Below, in pieces: positions 49,886 to 59,197 of a stretch of 64,000 nt of DNA. Made by a program: the position numbers and the translations under genes. The DNA lies in contig NZ_QREV01000006.1 of NCBI RefSeq assembly GCF_003363715.1, positions 1 through 64,000 on the forward strand. The letters are read 5' to 3'. The DNA is from Parabacteroides acidifaciens. GTDB taxonomy: Bacteria; Bacteroidota; Bacteroidia; Bacteroidales; Tannerellaceae. Numbering within the stretch: position 1 is the stretch's first letter; every line of letters begins with the position of its first letter. The notes below the pieces were generated by a model. The model saw only the letters and a program-made list of their open reading frames with translations. It was not told the DNA's origin and ran no database searches.

Positions 49886-51259
49886 TTATTTCGTTAATTC
49901 TTTTTCAAGTTCTTCCAATGTCTTTCCTTTGGTTTCCGGAAGCCGTGCCCGTATAAAGAGGAAGCCTGCCAGACAGATCCCGCCATACAGCCAGAACGTA
50001 CCCGAGGCGCCGACCGCCTCATTCAGAAGCGGAAAGGTATAGGTAAGCAGGAAGCAGGCCACCCAAAGGAAGAAGGTGGAGAGCGCCATCGCCATACCAC
50101 GTATGCGGACCGGGAATATCTCGGAAAGGACTACCCAGACCACCGGAGCCAGCGACATCGCATAGCAGGCGATCGCCAGCACAACCAGCAACAGCATCGG
50201 CCAGCCGCTTATGCCTAAGAAATAGCAAGTCCCCAGAATCGCATAAATCAACGCCAAGCCCGCCGAACCGACAAACATCAGCGTACGCCGTCCCCATTTG
50301 TCCACCGTATAGATCGCAACAAACGTAAAGACCACATTCGTCACACCCGTCACCACGATATTCATCAGGACATCCGACACGGCATAACCGGCAGCCGAGA
50401 ATATCTCGTGCGCATAATTGAAGATCACATTGATACCGCACCATTGCTGGAAGACGGCCAGGACAATCCCGATCACCAACACACTGCGCACACCGGGTTG
50501 AAGCAAGGCTCCCCAGTTGGCTTTTTCTTTCTTATCCCCGTTCAACTGTCCCAGTTCGGAAAGCGTCTGCCGGGCATATTCCGTTCCGCCCACACGTCCC
50601 AGGATTTTTCCGGCCTCGGCTGTCCGTCCCGCCGTAGCCAACCACCGGGGGCTTTCGGGAATCACGAAAGAGAGGATGAAGAATAATCCTGCCGGGATCA
50701 GTTCGGCCCAGAACATCCAGCGCCAGGCCCATTCGATGCTCCCGGCGCTTAATGTTTCCCCGCCGGCAGTAAAGTACTCCCCGATCTGCCAGTTTGCCAA
50801 CTGCGCCATCAGGATACCTAACACGATCGTCAACTGGTTGAGGGAAACAAACTTTCCGCGAACGGAAGCAGGAGACACCTCAGCTATATAGACCGGAGAG
50901 ACATTCGAGGCAATACCGATGCCGAAACCTCCTATAATGCGATAAACGACAAACCAGAAGAAACTGTCCACCGCTCCTGTCCCCACAGCCGAAGCGACAA
51001 AAAGGAAGGATGCCGCAATGAGCATCTTCTTACGCCCGTAGCGATCGCTCCACGCGCCGGACAGCAAAGCACCCGCCAGGCATCCGATCAACGCACTGCT
51101 CATCGCCCACCCGCGCAGAGCGGCCGAACCTTCCAGATGGAAAAAGGGTTCATAAAAGATTTTAGCTCCTCCGATCACGACCCAGTCGTAACCGAACAGT
51201 AATCCCCCCATCGCCGAGACGAGGCAGATCAGTAATAAATAGGCTGTCGTTTGCTTCAT
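49886..51259 (-). CDS. Sugar:H+ symporter, MFS sugar-porter family
   Basis: A 457-residue inner-membrane protein with twelve predicted helices that imports a monosaccharide. The family marks are GGLLFGYDWVVIGGA in helix 1, the SDRYGRKKML loop, SPVYIAEVSPASVRGKFVSLNQ, the PESPRWL motif after helix 6, the QQWCGINVIFNYA helix and the C-terminal RLPETKGKTLEELE. It is first in a leftward operon with the DUF5107-TPR and GH2 genes and divergent from the second AraC regulator, which probably controls it. The transported sugar is not determined. Confidence 0.95.
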   Translation of the reverse strand: MKQTTAYLLLICLVSAMGGLLFGYDWVVIGGAKIFYEPFFHLEGSAALRGWAMSSALIGCLAGALLSGAWSDRYGRKKMLIAASFLFVASAVGTGAVDSFFWFVVYRIIGGFGIGIASNVSPVYIAEVSPASVRGKFVSLNQLTIVLGILMAQLANWQIGEYFTAGGETLSAGSIEWAWRWMFWAELIPAGLFFILSFVIPESPRWLATAGRTAEAGKILGRVGGTEYARQTLSELGQLNGDKKEKANWGALLQPGVRSVLVIGIVLAVFQQWCGINVIFNYAHEIFSAAGYAVSDVLMNIVVTGVTNVVFTFVAIYTVDKWGRRTLMFVGSAGLALIYAILGTCYFLGISGWPMLLLVVLAIACYAMSLAPVVWVVLSEIFPVRIRGMAMALSTFFLWVACFLLTYTFPLLNEAVGASGTFWLYGGICLAGFLFIRARLPETKGKTLEELEKELTK

Positions 51260-51284
51260 GATAATCAGTTATTAAGATATGATG

Positions 51285-51368
51285 CAAAGTAAAGGACTTC
51301 CGTATAAACGGAAAATAGATAAAAAGTCTATAACAATGGACAATCTTCCGATTTTAATCGTAAGTTTG
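51285..51368. promoter_or_regulatory. Divergent promoter elements, sugar porter / AraC
   Basis: Plus strand: TAAGTTTG at 51361-51368 is an exact -7 match for the AraC gene at 51392. Minus strand: TTACTTTG at 51285-51292 is a near match for the porter gene; the same variant is found before susC. A short dyad TTCCGT/ACGGAA (about 51298-51313) lies between them and could be an operator. Pattern match only. Confidence 0.45.
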
Positions 51369-51391
51369 CAGTATTCTTAAATCTATCAGCC

Positions 51392-52279
51392 ATGATCAAA
51401 AGAAAAGACGGTTTCAGCGGTGAACGGGCACTTGTCCTTCCCCAATCCATTATCCATGACATGGAAGAAGACCCAATCTCTTCCATCCTGCACATTACCG
51501 ACATCGGATATTACCCGAAAGCCTTGCACCATTTCCGGGAACGGGAAGAACCGATCTCCCAATTTGTCTTTATTTACTGCACGGAAGGTTCCGGTTGGTA
51601 CCGGACGGAAGGGCAGGAACACTCCGTGACCGCCAACCAATACTTCATACTGCCGGCAGGGAAACCGCATGCCTACGGAGCAAATGAAGCAGATCCCTGG
51701 ACAATCTACTGGATACATTTCAAGGGAAAACTGGCTTCCCACTTTGCGCGGCAATATACCCGCCCGGTAGAAGTCAAGCCAGGCGTACACTCGCGCATCA
51801 GCAACCGTATCGACATGTTCGAAGAGATATTCCGGACACTCGAAATGGGTTACAGCCACGAGAACCTGCTATATGCCAGCTCCATCTTCTACCACTATCT
51901 CGGGACACTCCGCTACCTGCAACAATACCGGGATGCCGCCCACAACGAAACGGAGAAGAACGACATCGTCACGGCTGCCATCCATTTCATGAAGGAAAAC
52001 ATCGAAAAGCGGCTGACCTTGCAGAAGATCGCCGACCACACGGGCTATTCCGCCTCCCACTTCTCCGCCCTGTTCAGCCAGCGGACAGGCTATGCCCCAC
52101 TCGCCTACTTCAACCAGCTGAAAATCCAGCAGGCTTGCCAACTGTTGGACTTCACGGACATGAAAATAAACCAGGTCTGCTATAAGATCGGAATCGAGGA
52201 CACCTACTACTTCTCCCGCCTCTTCAGCAAGGTGATGGGAATGCCGCCGAGGGAGTACAAGAAGATGAAGAAAGGATGA
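51392..52279 (+). CDS. AraC-family regulator of the sugar-porter operon
   Basis: A 295-residue regulator. A cupin-type N-terminal domain (FVFIYCTEGSGWYRTEG, then QYFILPAGKPHAYGANEADPWTIYWIHFKG) is typical of AraC sensors for plant or host sugars. The C-terminal pair of helix-turn-helix motifs reads LTLQKIADHTGYSASHFSALFSQRTG and INQVCYKIGIEDTYYFSRLFSKVMGMPPREY. It is divergent from the porter-DUF5107-GH2 operon and convergent with the sulfatase gene nine bases downstream. Control of the leftward operon is inferred from position. Confidence 0.92.
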   Translation: MIKRKDGFSGERALVLPQSIIHDMEEDPISSILHITDIGYYPKALHHFREREEPISQFVFIYCTEGSGWYRTEGQEHSVTANQYFILPAGKPHAYGANEADPWTIYWIHFKGKLASHFARQYTRPVEVKPGVHSRISNRIDMFEEIFRTLEMGYSHENLLYASSIFYHYLGTLRYLQQYRDAAHNETEKNDIVTAAIHFMKENIEKRLTLQKIADHTGYSASHFSALFSQRTGYAPLAYFNQLKIQQACQLLDFTDMKINQVCYKIGIEDTYYFSRLFSKVMGMPPREYKKMKKG

Positions 52280-52288
52280 AGTTGTTAC

Positions 52289-53860
52289 TTACCAGTAATA
52301 CCCATCTATAATCTCCTGCATCCGGGGCGTTGCCTCGTCCGTATCGCCGACCTCGCGGCGGAGTTGCAAAAGTTCGCGTTTCATCCGCTCGATCTCGCCG
52401 GCGTAGGCGGGGGAATTGTAGACGTTGTGATCTTCGTGGGGATCGGACAGAAGGTCGTAAAATTCCCAGGAGGGAGTGACGGGTGCTTTGTCCGAACCGG
52501 TCGCGTTCAACGGATCGCCATAAAGGAACATCAGCTTGTAGCGGTGGTTACGGATACCCATATGCGCCGGGCGGATCTTATGATGCGTCCAATAGCGATA
52601 GTACATAGACTGGCGCCAGTCACGCGGAGTCTCGCCTTTCAGGTTGTCGCGGAAGCTGCGGCCTTCGCTACAGGACGGGGCGTTCACTCCGGCATAGTCC
52701 GCCAGCGTAGAGGCAAAATCGGTGTTGAGGATGATATCGCCATTGCGTGTCCCGGCAGGGATTTCTTTCGGATAACGGATCACGAAAGGCATATGCAACG
52801 GCTCCTCGAACATCATGCGTTTATCGAAGAAGCCGTGTTCACCGAGGAAATATCCCTGGTCGGAGACATAAACTACGATCGTATTCCGTGACAACCCTTC
52901 TTCGTCGAGGAAACGGAGCAGACGGCCGATGTTATCGTCGATGGCGGCCCCGCAGCGCAAGTAATCCCGGATCATCTTCTGATAAGTCTTCCGACGGGCC
53001 TCCTCCTTCCCCATTCCCTGGATGGAGAACGGCAATTCGGGATATTGGCACCACCACGAAGCAGGGTCTTTCGAAGCCGTCTCCCAGCGCCACGCCATAT
53101 TCTCGAGCTGTTGCCCGGGGAAGGTACGGCCGGATTTCTCCGGTCCGAACTCCATCATATTGGCCGGTTCGGGGAACGTGACGTCGTCATAAAGATGCGC
53201 TAACCGTTCAGGGAAATCCCAAGGCTCGTGCGTCGCCTTGAAATGGCAGCACATCATAAAGGGACGGTCCTTCTCGCGCGAACGGATCCACTGGATCGTC
53301 TTGTCGGTCACCAGGTCGGTCGAGAAACCTTTCTCCGGCTTACCGCTCTTTCCCTGGTCATCGTCCACCCAGCCGTCGGCAGTCTTGAAAAGCGGGTCCC
53401 AATACTCGCCCTGATCGTGAAAGACACTGAAATAATCGAAGCCGAAGGGCTGCCGTTTCAGATGCCATTTGCCGATCAGCGCAGTCTGGTAGCCACCTTG
53501 CTGCATCTGCTTGGCGATATTATCGGTCATCGGGTCGAGGCCGTCCTCAAGGGTGTAGACTCCGTTATGATGGCTGTAAGCGCCCGTCAGTATGGCGGCG
53601 CGACTGGGCGCAGAGATCGAGTTTGTGCAGAAGCAATTGTCGAGCACACAGCCCTCGGCAGCCAGCCGTCGTATATTCTCATTCTTTACATATTCGCTCA
53701 GGATTCCCCCGTATATCCCCCACGCCTGCGAAGTATGGTCGTCGGAAAGGATAAAGAGGATATTCGGCCGTTCGGCAGGCGTCTCTTTATCCTCTGCCCG
53801 TGCAGGAGAAACGGCAGCCAGAAGGCCGGCACCGATGATCAGGTTATTAAATGTTCTCAT
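52289..53860 (-). CDS. Exported sulfatase, serine-type (S1 family)
   Basis: A 523-residue sulfatase with signal peptide MRTFNNLIIGAGLLAAVSPARA. The metal site begins with NILFILSDDHTS. The maturation motif SAPSR has Ser83, which must become formylglycine, within NSISAPSRAAILTGAY. Further S1 segments are ALIGKWHLKRQPFGFD and VVYVSDQGYFLGEHGFFDKRMMFEEPLHMPFVIRYP. The serine type depends on the radical-SAM maturase anSME, not encoded here. It would remove sulfate from a glycan in the periplasm. It is the last enzyme of the glycan region, transcribed leftward towards the AraC gene. Confidence 0.94.
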   Translation of the reverse strand: MRTFNNLIIGAGLLAAVSPARAEDKETPAERPNILFILSDDHTSQAWGIYGGILSEYVKNENIRRLAAEGCVLDNCFCTNSISAPSRAAILTGAYSHHNGVYTLEDGLDPMTDNIAKQMQQGGYQTALIGKWHLKRQPFGFDYFSVFHDQGEYWDPLFKTADGWVDDDQGKSGKPEKGFSTDLVTDKTIQWIRSREKDRPFMMCCHFKATHEPWDFPERLAHLYDDVTFPEPANMMEFGPEKSGRTFPGQQLENMAWRWETASKDPASWWCQYPELPFSIQGMGKEEARRKTYQKMIRDYLRCGAAIDDNIGRLLRFLDEEGLSRNTIVVYVSDQGYFLGEHGFFDKRMMFEEPLHMPFVIRYPKEIPAGTRNGDIILNTDFASTLADYAGVNAPSCSEGRSFRDNLKGETPRDWRQSMYYRYWTHHKIRPAHMGIRNHRYKLMFLYGDPLNATGSDKAPVTPSWEFYDLLSDPHEDHNVYNSPAYAGEIERMKRELLQLRREVGDTDEATPRMQEIIDGYYW

Positions 53861-54030
53861 GGTATGTATTTCATATTACTTTTCTGCAAAAGTAATTAAT
53901 TCAAGAAGATCTGAATGATTTATCTGTCAAATATTCTACAGAAGAAATAATATTCAAGGGAAAAAGAAGATTTATCAAAATAAAGCATACCTTTGAGATC
54001 AAGTTAATCAAACAAAAACACAATACGATT

Positions 54031-54305
54031 ATGTTTACACCCGCAATGACAAATAAAGAGATTCGTAACGAAGCGCTGCAGGATTACCTGGAGCTGAAAA
54101 CACGAAAACATTCCTGGATCGGACAACCGATCAAAACCGTCCGGATTATGACGAATATATACAGACACAAATCAAATCGTTGGAAAAACTTGAAAAAGCG
54201 GTCGCAATGTATGAAGAAAACCAAAAATGTATATCTGATTTGTACAAATCGGATACACTTTTAGAACTGAATCTTCCCGAGCCTCCTAAATGTCACAAAA
54301 AATAG
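54031..54305 (+). pseudogene. Small gene split by a single-base frameshift
   Basis: The ATG frame reads MFTPAMTNKEIRNEALQDYL, then ELKTRK, and becomes implausible after the AAAA run near 54107. From there the frame that needs one extra A continues with normal composition (FLDRTTDQNRPDYDEYIQTQ, IKSLEKLEKAVAMYEENQKC, ending LELNLPEPPKCHKK) to TAG at 54303-54305. Joined, the product would be about 91 residues, charged and helical. I do not recognise the family. A TACCTTTG -7 element lies at 53988-53995. One-base loss, sequencing error and ribosomal slippage on A-AAA are the options. Confidence 0.55.
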
Positions 54306-54313
54306 CTAAAAAG

Positions 54314-54550
54314 CTTTCCGGAAGTTTCCGAAAACATAGAAAATGATTTTTTAAGTCTCCGGAAGTTTCCGAAAGGTCTAAAAATCATTTTTTAAAATCG
54401 CGGAACTTTCCGAAAACTCAAAAAATCACTTTTTAACTCGTCGGAAACTCCCGAAAGAGAGAAAAACTATTTTTTAACTCGTCGGAAACTCACGACATCT
54501 TAAAAAATAATTTTTTGACTTAGCGGGAACTTCCGAAAAAACGATTATTT
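54314..54550 (+). repeat. 41-nt tandem array B (six units)
   Basis: The core GGAAGTTTCC or a variant (GGAACTTTCC, GGAAACTCCC, GGAAACTCAC, GGGAACTTCC) starts at 54320, 54361, 54402, 54443, 54484 and 54525, exactly 41 bases apart. Most cores extend to a dyad of the form CGGAA-N2-TTCCG. The spacers are A/T-rich and mostly end in ATTTTTTAA. The array occupies the whole gap between the frameshifted small gene and the DUF6261-like gene. Confidence 0.88.
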
Positions 54551-54574
54551 TATTCACTTAATAAATTTTATATC

Positions 54575-55384
54575 ATGAAACAGATTAATCAGAAATTTGA
54601 TCTTTCACGCCCTCGTAACGGCGAACATTACCAGTTCCATACCGATATCCTCGATATCCTCAGTTCAGCTTTCGTTACCACACATGGCATTGTAACCCTG
54701 CGTGATACTTATAAGGAATTGTTCGAAATAGAGAATGAATGCTATCTGCGCAACAGGAATTACATGGAAACACCGGAAGTAAAAGCCGCCGACAAAAAAC
54801 GCGACGAGCTTTTCCTCTACATTGCACAAACGATTGAAACTAACATCCATTGTCCGGTCAAGTCAAAAGAGGAAGCTGCCACCCGGCTGTATTTTTATCT
54901 TACTCCTTATCGAAATGCACCGCGCAAAAGCTATGCGGAAAAGACTGCAGAAGTGAAAGATTTTGCAGAAAAGATGCAAGAAGGCGATATAGAAGAAGAC
55001 ATCGAAACGCTGGGCCTGACGAACGACATCGTCGAACTCGATAATGCAAATAAAGCTTTCAACACGATCTACAACAAACGTTCGAAGGAGAGCCTTGCAC
55101 GTACGATTTCGGATAACATGAAGTCGATCCGCCCGAAGGTGGACGCTGCTTACAAAGAGCTGACATCTGCCGTCAACTCCCTTTATCAGGTTAATACCTT
55201 GGTGACAAAAAACAGTACTTACGGAGCATCTCTCGGTACAGCCATAGACGAGGTGAACGCCGTCATCCTTCGCTTGCAAGAGACGCTTTCACGCGCCGGC
55301 GTCGGCCCGAAACCCAACTTCACCTTTGTCGAGAAACTGGAACCGACCGTTAATACACCGGACGACCGACCGGGAATATTGTAA
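54575..55384 (+). CDS. DUF6261-like protein
   Basis: A 269-residue, mostly helical protein with no signal peptide and no membrane segment. It opens with the segments FDLSRPRNGEHYQFHTDILDIL and VTLRDTYKELFEIENECYL. Later parts include AATRLYFYLTPYRNAPRKSYAEKTAEVKDF and NALRLQE-like helices (here NAVILRLQETLSR). I take it for a DUF6261 member, a family found mainly in Bacteroidales with no known role; this name is from memory. It follows array B directly and is closed by a strong terminator. Confidence 0.7.
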   Translation: MKQINQKFDLSRPRNGEHYQFHTDILDILSSAFVTTHGIVTLRDTYKELFEIENECYLRNRNYMETPEVKAADKKRDELFLYIAQTIETNIHCPVKSKEEAATRLYFYLTPYRNAPRKSYAEKTAEVKDFAEKMQEGDIEEDIETLGLTNDIVELDNANKAFNTIYNKRSKESLARTISDNMKSIRPKVDAAYKELTSAVNSLYQVNTLVTKNSTYGASLGTAIDEVNAVILRLQETLSRAGVGPKPNFTFVEKLEPTVNTPDDRPGIL

Positions 55385-55391
55385 ATAAGAA

Positions 55392-55428
55392 AAAGGGGAA
55401 CAGCATTTGTGATACGCTGTTCCCCTTT
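55392..55428. terminator. Bidirectional rho-independent terminator
   Basis: AAAGGGGAACAGC (55392-55404) and GCTGTTCCCCTTT (55416-55428) form a perfect 13-base stem with an 11-base loop, flanked by A on the left and T on the right. It serves the convergent DUF6261-like and DPP7 genes. Confidence 0.9.
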
Positions 55429-55455
55429 CTCTTATCTATACGATACTAATCTTTC

Positions 55456-57597
55456 TTATTTCACCAACTTCAGCTCCTCGATCAACCGCGGGCATTTTCC
55501 CCATTTGTCGATCATGTACAGGACGTAGCGGATGTCTACGCTGATCGTGCGCTGGAGGTCCGGTTCGAAGGCGATGTCGCCGCTCATGGCTTCCCAGTTG
55601 CCGTCGAAGGCGAGGCCGATCAGGCGGGCGTTCTTGTCGAACACCGGGCTGCCGGAGTTACCGCCGGTGATGTCGTTGTTGGAAAGGAAGCAAAGCTGCA
55701 ATTCGCCGTCCTTATTGGCATACTGGCCGAAGTCTTTGCTGCGGATCAGGTCGAGGATTTCCGGTTGTACCCAGAACTCGTCGCTCTCCGGGTTCTCTTT
55801 TTCAAAGATACCTTTTTCGGTCGTATAATAGTTATACCAAGCTGCGTCGTACGGACGATAGCCGCCAACAGAGCCGTAGCTCACGCGCATCGTGAAGTTG
55901 GCATCCGAAGAAAGAGCCTTTTCAGGATACATCTCTTTCAGGCCGGCGAAATAGAGGCGTTCGCCTTTGGCGATGTCGTAATAGGAATCGCCTGTGAGCT
56001 GCTGCAATTCGAAGAGGGAGATCAGGACGGACAGGCTCAATTCGGCTGCCGGGTCTTTTTTCAGTTTCGCATATTTCTTCTGATCTTTCAGCATTTCGGC
56101 GATATTGTCGTACGACAGGATAGAGGTCTTCTTGAACAGGTCGGCGGCGTACTTCTTGTAATCGCCTTTGTATTTCTTGTCGATCTTCTTGTAGATGTCC
56201 GGGAGGTTTTCGGCCGGGACACGCTCTTTGGCTACCTGCATCATGGCGGCCAGCACCTTCTGGTCGAGAGTTGCGTCGTAGTCTTTGAAGAACGACTTGA
56301 TGTTGTCTTCCAGGAAGACGTCAATCTCTTCGGGGGTAGAGCCTTTCACATCCACACTCTGGATCATGCGGGCCAGTTTGACGATCTCGGCGCCGCTCAG
56401 GAAAGCTTCACCCAAATAGGTGGAGATCTTCTTATATTCGCTGGAAGAGGTATATCCTTTTTCCAACAGGTTCAGGACGTCGCCATAGACTTCCTTGCGT
56501 TTCTCATCCTGTGCCACCCAGGCAGCGAAAGCGACTTCTTCCTCGCGCTTGCGGTCGATCACCTTCAGGTTGGCAAGGCCTTTGTTCATACCGATCGAGT
56601 TCTTCCAGTAGTTGGAGCTGCCGGCATATTTGGAGGCGTATTTGATACGGACTTCGTCGCTCTTCAGCATCGCGTCTTTCCAGATCGCCTGCTTGATGCC
56701 GCGCACTTCGATGCGGGGCTTGTTGCTGTCCTCGATGCGCTGCTCGACGCCCCATGAACAGAGGTAGCGGTCCGTGCTGCCGGGGAAACCGATCGTCATG
56801 GCGTAATCCTTGTCCTGATAACCTTGCAGGGAGACTTCGGCCACGTATTTTGGCTGATAGGGTTTATTGTCCTTGCTATAGGCTGCCGGTTTGTTGTCGG
56901 CATCGGCATATACGCGGAAGACGGAGAAGTCGCCCGTATGACGCGGCCACATCCAGTTGTCCGTATCGCCACCGAACTTGCCCACCGAGCTGGGCGGGGC
57001 GAATACCATGCGGACGTCGTTGTAGACATCGTAAACGATCAGGAAATACTTGTTATTATTATAGAAAGGGATCACGTCGGCAGACAGAAATTCCGTATTC
57101 CCTACCGAGTCGGCTATCGCCTGCCCGATCGAGTCGGCGGCAGCCAGGCGCAGGTGTTCTTCCTTGATATCGCCGATCTGCGAATTGATACGGTCGCTCA
57201 CGTCCACCGTCTCACGCAGGTAACGGACGGTCAGGCCCGGAACCGGCAACTCTTCTTCTTTACTCTGGGAAACGAAACCGTCTTTCAGGTAATCATGTTC
57301 CACACTGCTCAACTGCTGGATCGAACCAAAACCGCAATGGTGGTTGGTGAAGACCAGTCCTTCGTTCGAGACGGTAATACCCGTACATCCTCCTCCGAAG
57401 ATGACAACGGCATTGGCAACACAAGGGTCAGTTTCACTGTACAACTGTTCGTAAGACGGAGTAAATCCCAACTCCTTCATTCTTTCCAGGTTTTGTTTAT
57501 TCAACTCTTTCAGAACCCACATGCCCTCGTCGGCAAATACTTGGCCTGAGATAACGAGAATCAATAACACAGCCCACAACTTCTTCATAAAACTCAT
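55456..57597 (-). CDS. dpp7: Dipeptidyl-peptidase 7, S46 family
   Basis: A 713-residue exported serine peptidase that releases N-terminal dipeptides. After the signal peptide come the family start DEGMWVLKELNKQNLERMKELGF, the catalytic His in GLVFTNHHCGFG, and the catalytic Ser648 in ITGGNSGSPVFD. The residue that sets specificity, 18 positions after the Ser, is Gly666 in LAFDGNWEAMSGD. Gly there is characteristic of DPP7 (hydrophobic P1), while DPP11 has Arg in the FDRNWE form. Length and Ser numbering agree with the P. gingivalis enzyme. It begins ten bases after the DUF389 gene on the same strand. Its role is periplasmic peptide use. Confidence 0.95.
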   Translation of the reverse strand: MSFMKKLWAVLLILVISGQVFADEGMWVLKELNKQNLERMKELGFTPSYEQLYSETDPCVANAVVIFGGGCTGITVSNEGLVFTNHHCGFGSIQQLSSVEHDYLKDGFVSQSKEEELPVPGLTVRYLRETVDVSDRINSQIGDIKEEHLRLAAADSIGQAIADSVGNTEFLSADVIPFYNNNKYFLIVYDVYNDVRMVFAPPSSVGKFGGDTDNWMWPRHTGDFSVFRVYADADNKPAAYSKDNKPYQPKYVAEVSLQGYQDKDYAMTIGFPGSTDRYLCSWGVEQRIEDSNKPRIEVRGIKQAIWKDAMLKSDEVRIKYASKYAGSSNYWKNSIGMNKGLANLKVIDRKREEEVAFAAWVAQDEKRKEVYGDVLNLLEKGYTSSSEYKKISTYLGEAFLSGAEIVKLARMIQSVDVKGSTPEEIDVFLEDNIKSFFKDYDATLDQKVLAAMMQVAKERVPAENLPDIYKKIDKKYKGDYKKYAADLFKKTSILSYDNIAEMLKDQKKYAKLKKDPAAELSLSVLISLFELQQLTGDSYYDIAKGERLYFAGLKEMYPEKALSSDANFTMRVSYGSVGGYRPYDAAWYNYYTTEKGIFEKENPESDEFWVQPEILDLIRSKDFGQYANKDGELQLCFLSNNDITGGNSGSPVFDKNARLIGLAFDGNWEAMSGDIAFEPDLQRTISVDIRYVLYMIDKWGKCPRLIEELKLVK

Positions 57598-57607
57598 TCT
57601 TTATTTA

Positions 57608-58966
57608 TTATTCAATTATTAATTTGATTTTCTTTTGTTCCACACGGGCGGCAAGCCACTCCTTAATCTTTTTCTGCTCCGCCTCGAGTACCTTTTCCTT
57701 ACTCTTCAGATATACTAACAGAACGGTATCGGGTTTGGCACTATCCGCAGCCATCAGATAAGTTCGTGCACAGGAGGCCTCCTCGACGTATGGGAAAAGC
57801 ACTTTCATCTCGGGCATCAGATCGACCGTGAGATGGTTATAAGTATGATACCTGTTCAGGTCACGTTTCAGTGAGTCGATTTGCACTGCCTGCGCACGGA
57901 GTACTTCTTCGTTGTTTTTATACAGGTCCTGCATCAGCAGGCTTTTCAACTCGTTAATATCGGTAGCTTCCTGCCCGAATCCCTGCTGCACGACAAGGTC
58001 TACATTTTTCAGACCGTATTTCGGCATCTTTGCACGGGCGTTTGTAATCATCGTTTCGGGCACCGTTTCACCGATCAGGACTACTTTCACCTCTTTCTTG
58101 TCGCTGGTGTCGGTAATCGTCTTGTTCAGTATCTGCGTATTGGGGAAGCTCAATTCTTCGGTGACGAACATACGGACCCGGTCGTTAAAATAACTGGCGC
58201 GGATCAGGTTGTAGCTCAGGAAAAGGCTCGGTACGATCGTAAAGAAAACGATCACGCCGACATAGCGCGTCACGATCTTCTCACGTTGCTTGTCGAGGAA
58301 CACTTTCTTCGGATACTTCAGCAGGCGCACCACTAAGTAAGTCGCCAAGCTGATAAACACCGTATTGATAAAATAGAGGTAAAAAGCGCCGAAGAAATAA
58401 TACAGGTTGCCGCTTGCCAACCCGAAACCGGCCGTACAGAGCGGCGGCATCAAGGCCGTAGCGATAGCCACACCGGGGATCACATTTCCTTTGCTCTTGG
58501 TCGAGCTGGCCACAATCCCCGCCAGACCGCCGAAGAAAGCGATCAGCACGTCGTAGACCGTCGGCTGCGTACGCGCCAGCAATTCACTCTGCGCCTCACT
58601 GATCGGGGAAATCAGGAAAAAGAGCGTGGAAGTAATCACACTGAACACCGTTGCCGTGGCAAAATTGCGAAAAGAGCGTTTGATCAGCTCGAAATCGGAG
58701 ATTCCCAAACCCAGGCCGAAGCCCATAATAGGTCCCATCAACGGAGAGATCAACATCGCACCGATAATCACCGCCGTCGAGTTCGTGTTCAACCCTAACG
58801 AGGCGACAAACGTGGCGAAGATAAGGACCCAGAGATTCGTTCCCTTAAATTCTATGCCTTTGCGGATGGACTCGATGGTCTCGAGCTCATCTTCTTTTTC
58901 CTGGCGGACATCGAAATTACGGACAAAGAAGTCCCTAATTTGCTTGTGCAACAATCCTTTTTCCAT
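57608..58966 (-). CDS. DUF389 (TIGR00341-type) membrane protein
   Basis: A 452-residue inner-membrane protein. An acidic cytoplasmic N-terminus (VRQEKEDELETIESIRKGIEFKG) is followed by the DUF389 block of about six helices: TNLWVLIFATFVASLGLNTNSTAVIIGAMLISPLMGPIMG, SFRNFATATVFSVITSTLFF, PTVYDVLIAFFGGLAGIVAS and GVAIATALMPPLCTAGFGLA. The last 200 residues are soluble, with a coiled-coil-like stretch (LYKNNEEVLRAQAVQIDSLKRDLNRY). No transport activity is established for the family. It is first in an apparent operon with DPP7. Confidence 0.9.
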   Translation of the reverse strand: MEKGLLHKQIRDFFVRNFDVRQEKEDELETIESIRKGIEFKGTNLWVLIFATFVASLGLNTNSTAVIIGAMLISPLMGPIMGFGLGLGISDFELIKRSFRNFATATVFSVITSTLFFLISPISEAQSELLARTQPTVYDVLIAFFGGLAGIVASSTKSKGNVIPGVAIATALMPPLCTAGFGLASGNLYYFFGAFYLYFINTVFISLATYLVVRLLKYPKKVFLDKQREKIVTRYVGVIVFFTIVPSLFLSYNLIRASYFNDRVRMFVTEELSFPNTQILNKTITDTSDKKEVKVVLIGETVPETMITNARAKMPKYGLKNVDLVVQQGFGQEATDINELKSLLMQDLYKNNEEVLRAQAVQIDSLKRDLNRYHTYNHLTVDLMPEMKVLFPYVEEASCARTYLMAADSAKPDTVLLVYLKSKEKVLEAEQKKIKEWLAARVEQKKIKLIIE

Positions 58967-59041
58967 CCTATTAAATCAATGTTGTGGTAACAAAACGCCC
59001 CATTAAATGATTGGTAAAAGCTAACACATTCAATAATCGCA

Positions 59042-59140
59042 CAAAGATAGAAATAGTATCCAGAAATAAAAAATAAGAGAAGTGAACATAAAATAAGTAG
59101 TGGAAATATCTGGATAATTGTTGATTTTCAGCTAAATTTG
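59042..59140. promoter_or_regulatory. Divergent -7 elements, DUF389 / histidine kinase
   Basis: Minus strand: TATCTTTG at 59042-59049, 76 bases before the DUF389 ATG. Plus strand: TAAATTTG at 59133-59140, 58 bases before the kinase ATG. Both match TAnnTTTG exactly; the upstream elements are weak. Confidence 0.5.
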
Positions 59141-59197
59141 CGGACAACAAATATACAAACACGTAAGTAAAATGAAATAAATCCCTCATAAGACAAG

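Noticed and set aside
54031-54264. Intact 77-residue gene
   Set aside because: The second half of this frame has non-coding character, while a shifted frame continues with normal charged, helical sequence to 54305.
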